25,510 nucleotides of DNA. Source: Pinguiococcus pyrenoidosus. Lineage: Eukaryota; Sar; Pinguiophyceae; Pinguiochrysidales; Pinguiochrysidaceae. Location: the NCBI GenBank assembly GCA_019677205.1, contig JAAMXY010001440.1:8782-34291 (forward strand). Direction: 5' to 3'. Positions 19,255-25,510 of this stretch are shown one piece after another. The position numbers and the translations under genes were made by a program. The first letter of the stretch is position 1; each line of letters opens with the position of its first letter. The notes beneath the pieces are model-generated. The model saw nothing but the letters and a program-made list of their open reading frames with translations. It had not been told where the DNA came from and ran no database searches.

Positions 19255-21268
19255 ATGCTCCTGCGCCCTACTAGCGTCGCGGCGGTGGTGGTGAGCACGT
19301 ACTATGTGGTGACGTCCTTGCTGATCTTCTGGAAGAGCGCCGAGTGGCAAAGGCGGCCCAAAGAGCCCTCTGAAGGGCTGGACGGCGACCTTCCGAAGCC
19401 TCCGCAGCTGCGGAGGCGTCTCAGCTTCTTCGAGAGGCTGCAGAAAAGCCTTGACAACCCCTTCTTTAGCCCCTGCTGGTACTGCAAGCTGAGCCAGCGG
19501 CTGCAGATGGCCGTCCTGGGGCCTTTGCTGGTCCCTGTGCGCTTCACCTGCGGCTTTCTGGCGGTCTTCACCGCCTCGCTCATCGCCAACACCATGGTGT
19601 ACGGCCTGCCCAAGGACAAGTTCACGAACAGGACGGCGGCGCCAATCCGCGGATGGCGCAGGATGTTGATGCTGCCGCTCCGGTGTTGCGGGAGGGCCTT
19701 CCTCTTCTCCATGGGCTACCACTGGATCGAGACGTCCGGGAAGCAAGCGCCGCGGGAAGCCGCGCCGATCATTGTGGCGAACCATGTGTGTGCCTTGGAG
19801 CCTTTCTTGATCGGCTACGCCTCTGGCGGAATGCCTGTGAGTCGCATCGAGAACATCAAGATCCCCTTCTTCGGCGCCATTGCCAAGGCCTTTCAGTGCA
19901 TCTTCGTCGACCGCACGGACCCCGACTCGAGGAGGGCTGTGTCGCAAGAGATCCAACGGAGGGCCACCGAAGACGGATGGAATCAGGTGCGCCTGCCGCG
20001 AGGCACCGGCCGCCATGGCCGCTCTTTGCGTTCCCATTCGCCTCACACGCATGCTGCGTTGCGTTCGTACAGATCATGCTCTTCCCGGAAGGTGCCACCC
20101 GTGGCTCGATGCCGCCGGCACAACCAGCTTTTCGGAGCAGCTCAAGCCCAGCACACCTCTGACTTCAAGTTTCTCCTAGGCACGTGCAGCAATGGCAGAG
20201 CCGTGATCACCTTCAAGGCCGGAGCTTTCTACCCCCGCGTCCCGGTCCAGCCGGTGGCGGTGAACTATCCTTTCTCGCCGGGAGGTATGACACATCCGTT
20301 GAGGCCCTCGCCACTGCCTTCTTCTTCCTCTCCCTTGGATTGCTTAAGCGCTCGTGCAACGCCTGACACTTCCGTTGCTGTCCTTGCTGCTATTTCTGCT
20401 GGCGTTGCTGCTGCCCCTCTTAGCCTTCCATCCGGGGTGGGTCGTCGCGGGTCCAGGTCCGCTGGAATGCTTCTTTCGCATGTGCTGCCAAATCCACAAC
20501 CGCATGCAGGTCACGTGGCTCCCACCGGTGGCGCCGGAGCCGGACGAGATGCCCCCAGCGCATCCGCGGCAGTTTGCGTCGCGGGTGCAGGGCATGATTG
20601 CCTCGTCTCTTCGTGTTCCCGCGACGGAGCACAGCTACGAGGATGTGCAGCTTATGCTGGAAGCGGTGAAGCTGAGCGGCGATCCTGCGGGGGCCTTCGC
20701 GACCAATGTCGCAGCCGTGGAGCTGCAGCACCTGCGACGCTTTATCAACATCGAGTTTGAGGATGCCAAGGGGTACCTCGCTCACTTCAGGCAGCGGAAC
20801 ATCTCCTCCTCGGGCAGTTTGAATCTGGAAGAGTTCAAGGAGCTCTTCGGGCAGGGCATTTCCACGCCGGTGCTCCAGCGGCTCTTCGACATGCTCGACG
20901 CGGACGGCGACGGTCGGTTGAACTTCCGAGAGTACTTGATCGGGGCTGCGCTCTTCAATGCGAAGGACATTGACACGATCAACGCGGCCTTCAAGCTGGC
21001 TTTCCACCTCTACGACCTCGACGAGTCCGGCACTCTGAACTTCGAGGAGGCGAAAGCGATCCTCACGGCGGTCTACCCCAACGGGGATCTGCGCACCGCC
21101 TTTGACCAGATCGACGTGAACCACGACGGCGTGCTGAATCAGGAGGAGTTCCTGCGCTGGGCCAAGACTCTGGATTCGTATCAAGACATCCGAAACAGGC
21201 TCTTCGGGATGACGAGCTTGGAGGGCGAGGCAAGCCAAGCGGGCTCCCACGAGGCAGGCGCAAGATAG
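19255..21268 (+). CDS. Lysophospholipid acyltransferase with EF-hands (LPEAT2/LPCAT type), 4 exons
   Basis: The enzyme is predicted to transfer acyl groups from acyl-CoA to lysophospholipids (PlsC/AGPAT superfamily) at the ER. Exons: 19255-19986, 20073-20091, 20180-20284 and 20424-21268, all in phase, giving about 566 aa. The earlier in-frame start at 19177 is GTG, so I chose the ATG at 19255. Hydrophobic segments lie near residues 6-27 and about 100-120. Motif I is NHVCALE (N176-E182), with Glu where LPAATs carry Asp. Splicing makes LFPEGT (F248-T252) followed by NGRAVITFKAGAF. EF-hand loops are at 444-455 (DADGDGRLNFRE), 483-494 and 516-527; a degenerate one is at 411-422. The order acyltransferase plus C-terminal EF-hands matches plant LPEAT2 and animal LPCAT1/2, implying calcium sensitivity. 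Substrate head group cannot be read. It converges on the next gene with 101 bp between stops. Confidence 0.93.
20073..20091 (+). other. 19-nt micro-exon carrying catalytic motif residues
   Basis: This exon lies between acceptor TTCGTACAG and donor G|GTGCCA and encodes IMLFPE plus one base. Joined to 20180 it yields FPEGT, the conserved acyltransferase motif III, in exact register with the downstream NGRAV block. Reading through the following 88 nt instead gives FPEGATRGS and then a stop. Confidence 0.88.
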
Positions 21269-21369
21269 CGACACTTCTTTTTCATTCGCCCATTGCTTCG
21301 TGTCATCGGTCTCTGTCACGTGCTTTGTATATGCCTAGTGTTTCTCATCGTTTCAACCGTTGCCTCAGT

Positions 21370-22714
21370 CTACCTCTTCCACACCTCCTCAACCTCGTCG
21401 CCCTTCTGGTCCTCTTTGCTGCAAAGGGGAAGCGAGACTTGATAGTGCTTCCTCTGCGACTCGAGGTGGAGTTCCTCCAAGAACGCCGAGAACTGCTCCG
21501 CCACTTGGCCTCGATTGTTCTTGTCACTGAAGAAAACGTCGCGCGCGGACGACGACGGGTGCGGAAAGTGCGTCACGAACACCCGCGGCAAGACCGAGAA
21601 CTTCCATCCGCGGTATCGCAGGTGAATCACCCACTGGATCTTGTTCTTGCCATATCCCGTGAATCGGGTGTCGAAGCGGGGAAGCCACTTCGACTTCCTC
21701 ACGACGAAGTACGGCTCGTATCTAGTGGACGTGAGGCACAGCAATTGCCTCAGCTCGTCCTCCTCCTGCGTCATCCACGCGGTGTAGTTGGTCGAATGCT
21801 GGGCGGCCTGGCCTCCGCCGAAAACCTCAAGCCGGGTATCATTCTGCGCGAGCTGCTTCCTCAGGCCCGCGAAGTCCACGGGCAGCGATCCCTCGAACTT
21901 CTTCACGCACTGAGACGGAGTCCGGCAGTAGCCCCGGATGGAGAAGGCCGGCACGACCAGCGCGGCCCACTTGTCCTTGGCCAGCTCGACGTTGCCAAAG
22001 AGGAGCTTCTTCGTGGCTTCGTACGCGCCAAAGCATGGGATGAAGTCCACGTCGAGGTACAGCATGTGCGTCGTCGCCACCTACGCAGGAAAAACAACCA
22101 TGGAGGCCAGGAATGGATTCTGAGCCGAAGTTCTCGCCTTGTGACACCCCGGATGCGCGAGGCGAGCGCACCTTCTTGATCCCCAGGTTCCGCAGCTTGT
22201 TGATGGGGAACTGGGCGCCAAAATTGTCCTTCCCGGGGTGGACTCTCACGATCTGCAGACTGCCTGGGGCGCGGCCCCGCCGGAGCTCGTCCGCCCACTC
22301 GGGTCTCTGGCCACTCGGAGGCGCGTCGTCCTGCACCGCGATGCTGTGGAGCGAGAGAGAGAGTTGAGAGCTTCGAAACGGACGCTTGTGGCGGAGAGTC
22401 CGCTTCAGAAGGGCCCAAAAAGGGAGGAAACGTGTGGAGACGTACATGAAGAGCGCTGGCCCTTGCCATCTTTCCAGCGTGTAGTACAGGCAATGCAAGC
22501 GATCCAGAGTGGCCACGGTCACCAGAGTGATGTCTTCGGGTCGCGGCGTCTTGGCGCCCTTCTTGTAGCCTTTTCCCTTCTTGCCAAGCTGGCGCTCCGG
22601 CACTTCGTCCTCCTCGGCCTCCAAGGCACTGGCGTTGTGGGAAGAGCGGAGGCCGCCGGCCGTCAGAGACTGCGCCAGGACGAGCAGCGCCAGCACCCAG
22701 AGTCTCAAGCGCAT
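21370..22714 (-). CDS. GT49 (LARGE/B4GAT1-like) glycosyltransferase, 3 exons
   Basis: This is a predicted Golgi type II membrane glycosyltransferase. Exons: 22714-22446, 22343-22172 and 22080-21370, in phase, giving about 383 aa. The N-terminus MRLRLWVLALLVLAQSL is a signal anchor. The catalytic domain begins DITLVTVATLDRL, continues HPGKDNFGAQFPINKLRNLGI, then the metal-binding DVD at 157-159 in LYLDVDFIPC. Later come ALVVPAF, YEPYFVVRK and RFTGYGKNK, and VTHFPHP near the end. These blocks appear in the same order in human B4GAT1 and the C-terminal domain of LARGE, which add glucuronate or xylose-glucuronate repeats. There is one domain and no GT8 partner. The ATG at 22714 was chosen because upstream in-frame codons to 22792 start with TTG. 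Donor and sugar acceptor are unknown. CCAAT boxes lie upstream. Confidence 0.87.
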
Positions 22715-23547
22715 TGCGGGGCCATTGGTGAGCTCTTGTTCCGCAGCGCTTCCGCCGTAACACAAAGAGCAAGTGCGCGGAGAGGCGCTCAACGCCGCTT
22801 CGCGGTGGCGCCGTCAACTGATTGGGTGTCTTTTGAATCCAGAACTCTATTCGTACCTAGGAAAGCGCAAGGAGAAGGAGGACAGAAACGGACGCCGTAT
22901 CGAAGTTTCCGGTTGTTGACATTTCACTTCGCGTCGCGCTCCCTGATTGGCGGAGCGACGAGCACCGTTGCGCCACTGTACCTCTTTCTTCCACCTCGAG
23001 CGTCACAAGCTTCTGCTGTGGCGCCGGCCTCGCATGTGGTTGCATGAACCATCCTTGCGCGTTGTTCTTTGGCATTCTCGAGAGGCATCTCCGAAGCACA
23101 ATCCATTCTTGTGGTTCTTTGGTGGTTGGCTTTGTCGCGCCAGCGCCTCTCGGCGCGTCGTTCACTCCTTTACTTTGACTTGGCAATGCATGAATCAAAG
23201 CAAACAAGAAGCAAGGCAGGAAGCAACCACGACTGCTTCGTTGCTTGGCTTCTTGACTTCTTGCCTCACTTGGCTGCTAGAGCGTTGAGCGTCAGTGGCG
23301 CAGCTCGGCGTATGGCAGGACGCACGCAGCACCAGGCAACGGTCGTCTCGGGACGTGGGCCGCGGAGGGGAGAGCAGTCTGCTACAGGACCCACATGCTC
23401 AGCGCTTCGCCCTCTTCCCTCTTCCCTCTTCACCACGCCAAGCTTCCCCACCCTCCGCACAGCCTCCAACCGTCGGAACGCTTCCGTGTTGGGGCGTTCG
23501 TAGCTTACGGCAGATCAAGATCTTGCCGAACTCAAAGCCCGTAGATG
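22715..23547. other. Spacer between the GT49-like gene and the last gene, with CCAAT boxes and an imperfect hairpin
   Basis: These 833 bp hold the 5' region of the GT49-like gene and the 3' region of the next. On the - strand CCAAT occurs at 22821-22825 and 22946-22950, about 107 and 232 nt before the ATG. An imperfect inverted repeat spans 23205-23255. Open frames here (for example + 23069-23503) have no recognisable content. Confidence 0.5.
23205..23255. repeat. Imperfect inverted repeat
   Basis: CAAGAAGC at the left end pairs with GCTTCTTG at the right, with further partial pairing (GCAA with TTGC) and internal mismatches. A related GAAGCAA/TTGCTTG vocabulary recurs nearby. It could fold as a hairpin in the 3' region of the gene ending at 23548, or be a simple-sequence remnant. 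Confidence 0.45.
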
Positions 23548-25201
23548 TCATTGGCTGCTTTGCTGACACGCGCTTCTGCTTGCCATCCTATGCCATCTTT
23601 TAACAAAAAGTCCTTCCGCTTGCTCAGGGCACAGACGCCCAAAGCAAGCAAGAACCGCTGCATAGTCATCTGGGACTGATGCCTGCATAGTTCCCAGCAG
23701 TGCCATACGGCGTGGACTGTTGGGTTCCGGCGCGTTCAAAAGACTTACACCAAGCTTTGTCGAGCTGCCTCCTTTGTCCAGCGAGAATTTCAGCACAATT
23801 GTATCTTGAAGAGCAGGCGTTGGGCTCGGAATGAAACATCCGTGCTCGAGAGTCTCTCCCTTGTCATCTTTCTCTCCGGCAATACGATCAAGCTCCCTCT
23901 GGAGAAGTCCAAGTAAAGGGACGTTGACGACACCAACCCGCTTCAGCTTTCCCTTCGCCGACAGTTCGAGTGTGTTAACCTGAACGCCTTCCACGTGCAG
24001 AAGCTTATCTCGTTCTTGCTTCAGTCTTTCCATTCCGCAAAGTTTGATGCCAAAATTCTCTCTGAGGATGATCTTTAGGGCTTTCAAGGCAGTCTGTGTC
24101 ATGTTTGTGTCCGCTTGGATCCGCAAGGTGTCCTCAGCGGATAATCGCTGAAACTTTACCTCTGACACAACTTCCTGGAGTAGCTGTCGCCTCTTGCGGG
24201 CAAGGGACACGAATGTCGAACCACCGTCTCCGGAAGTCATGGAATCGAGCATCTTGAGCAACATCGATCTCCTCCTTCGACTGTGTCGACTTGTTGTACG
24301 GGAACCCAAGCTTTTTGGGATCAGTGCGAATCGTTGGCCCCTGCTATTCCCGACAATTCGAGGGGGAAATTCGCCAATTCTAATACCGTCACCAGAAACC
24401 TTTGGTGCCATCGCTCGGAGAACTGCAAGCGTATCACGCAACTTCTGATCTTCCTCGTTTCCCTCCTGTACATCCGCTTTCCTGTCCTCTTGATTTGTAG
24501 GCGCTTTCTTCTCGTTCTCCTTGTCAACGCAACTTCCACCACGCATAGCGCGCAGTCCCAATGCACCTCTCGCTTTACATCTGAATAGCTTGTCATCTTC
24601 ACCACGCTTCTCGAGAAGGTCAAGAAGCCACGTATTGCCGCACTTCGCTCGCGACAAGTAGGAACATACTTTTGCACGAAATTCTGCGTCTCTGGGAAAG
24701 AAAGATCTTAGAGCCGACAGAGCGATATCTTTCTTCTCTTCCGACGTTAGCTCCACTTCTGCTGTAGCCGCTGTCGGCACTGCAATCGTCTGGCAGTTGG
24801 CCTGTTCCAGCTCTTCCAGTGCTGTCCAAATCTGCGCCATGTCTCGCTGCCGCTGTTGTGCAGTGAACTCAACCTTTGGGCACAGCTCGTAGTTTGAAAT
24901 TGTGAAAGACTCCAGAATATCCAATGGATCAGCACCAACATGACTAGAGCTGCGCACCGCTCGACGAAAGATGCGGCGTTTTTCGGTATCGTCAATGAGA
25001 TTGCAAAGTGCGCTGAAGCTCCTTCCACGCTGCTTCAACCCTTCTACTTCGACCATGGCATCCCTGCAAGACAGAGGATGTCAAAATGCGCTTGAGAAAC
25101 AGCTTGTCACAGCTCCTCGCATCGACTAGTAGTGTCAGACGACAGTTCTGAACATCATACCTGTAGAAATCGTGCCAGGAATCAGACTGCTTTCGCTTCA
25201 T
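23548..25201 (-). CDS. Unrecognised 518-aa protein, possibly mobile-element derived
   Basis: Exon 1 is 25201-25161 (ATG, MKRKQSDSWHDFY) and exon 2 is 25063-23548. Donor AG|GTATGA and acceptor CTCTGTCTTGCAG are strong and the phase agrees. The ATG at 25056 is an alternative start. I do not recognise a characterised family. Visible parts: a Lys/Arg-rich N-terminus, a helical region with scattered Cys, an acidic linker (about 190-225 of the long frame), a basic stretch SRHSRRRRS, then SAEDTLRIQADTNMTQTALK and, near the end, VLKFSLDKGGSSTK followed by APEPNSPRR. From memory, a D-K-G-G...K then P-N-S order occurs in uncharacterised, multicopy proteins of cnidarians and protists that look transposon-associated. 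That link is weak. The long second exon looks more AT-rich than other genes here, consistent with transfer or a mobile origin. No terminal repeats were found. Confidence 0.65.
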
Positions 25202-25333
25202 TTTCCGGAAGGGTCTGCAGATTATAGGCGCACAAAGACAGGTGATCAGTGACTCAGTGAGATCAGGCAAGTAAAAGCGCGTACTGGCCGAAGGGGGCAA
25301 GGTTGGGGTCCAAAGCGCTCGCTAGGGGATGAA

Positions 25334-25347
25334 TTTGGCGCCAGAAA
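25334..25347. promoter_or_regulatory. E2F-like site TTTGGCGC, first of a pair
   Basis: TTTGGCGCCAGAAA matches the TTTSSCGC core. It lies about 133 nt upstream of the ATG at 25201. The core is short and chance matches are expected in a window this size. Confidence 0.35.
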
Positions 25348-25373
25348 ACTCAAAATCCTTGTTTGAACACCAC

Positions 25374-25382
25374 GGCGGGAAA
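25374..25382. promoter_or_regulatory. E2F-like site GGCGGGAAA, second of a pair
   Basis: This is the reverse complement of TTTCCCGCC, the textbook E2F site. It lies about 173 nt upstream of the same ATG and 26 bp from the other E2F-like match. Two sites so close are less likely by chance than one. Confidence 0.4.
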
Positions 25383-25510
25383 CTACGAAGACAGCTCGTT
25401 GGTTGGGCGAGAACGAGTTATAAATTGGATTTTGCTAGCTATTTACCTATATCATCGTGCGCATAGGTGACAGGCAAAAATGGAAGGTATATTTAGCATC
25501 TACATTCATG

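Larger units (their letters stand above)
25202..25510. other. 5' region of the last gene
   Basis: These 309 bp become AT-rich to the right. On the - strand I see a CCAAT box (25424-25428), two E2F-like sites (25334-25347 and 25374-25382) and an AP-1-like TGACTCA at 25250-25256. A TTATAA lies near 25419-25424. No gene is evident before the window ends. Confidence 0.5.

Noticed and set aside
19105-20052. 315-aa open frame on - opposite the acyltransferase
   Set aside because: Antisense to the conserved acyltransferase domain.
20420-21319. 299-aa open frame on - opposite the EF-hand region
   Set aside because: Antisense to three canonical EF-hand loops, which are clearly the coding strand.
23069-23503. 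144-aa open frame on + in the last long spacer
   Set aside because: Low-complexity and Ser/Arg-rich, no motif, and overlaps the imperfect inverted repeat; more likely untranslated or spacer sequence.
1-25510. CRISPR array, tRNA, rRNA or operon-type system
   Set aside because: No regularly spaced repeats, no cloverleaf or rRNA-like segments were recognised, and the intron-rich genes are of eukaryotic type.

Overview
This window is nuclear DNA from a eukaryotic microbe, probably an alga or other protist. It is GC-rich and gene-dense. I infer 28 short GT-AG introns of 40 to 153 nt that join open frames in phase. The gene set (DNA polymerase delta, exocyst Sec6, a cytochrome b5-fused front-end desaturase, an EF-hand lysophospholipid acyltransferase, a GT49-type glycosyltransferase and a plant-like glycine-rich membrane protein) excludes prokaryotes and fits a protist outside animals and fungi. 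I cannot name the lineage. Splice sites were inferred by eye from frame, phase and family motifs, not from transcripts.

Layout, left to right. (1) POLD1-like gene on + (279-3624), with an E2F-like site and a TATA box upstream. (2) Convergent front-end desaturase on - (5411-3759). (3) Divergent SEC6 on + (5976-9324, 11 exons). (4) Convergent unrecognised disordered protein on - (10574-9483). (5) Zincin-like metallopeptidase on - (12406-10898, 6 exons). (6) Divergent large secretory/membrane glycine-rich protein on + (12948-18642), interrupted by an assembly gap of 65 N. (7) Lysophospholipid acyltransferase with EF-hands on + (19255-21268), with a 19-nt micro-exon that encodes part of the catalytic motif. 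(8) Convergent GT49-like glycosyltransferase on - (22714-21370). (9) An unrecognised gene on - (25201-23548) that looks more AT-rich than its neighbours.

Convergent genes lie only 100 to 160 bp apart, and divergent pairs share spacers of about 550 bp, so this is a compact genome. The genes are mostly unrelated housekeeping functions rather than an operon-like system. Genes 2 and 7 both concern membrane lipids. Genes 3, 6 and 8 concern the secretory pathway and cell surface. Many models depend on splicing: single open frames give wrong C-termini (gene 1), missing starts (genes 2 and 9) or broken catalytic motifs (gene 7).

I found no convincing novel multi-gene system. The points most worth a second look are the zincin-like gene sharing a spacer with the giant surface protein, the compositionally distinct gene 9, the micro-exon splitting FPEGT, and a recurrent GTGCG/GTACG splice donor.
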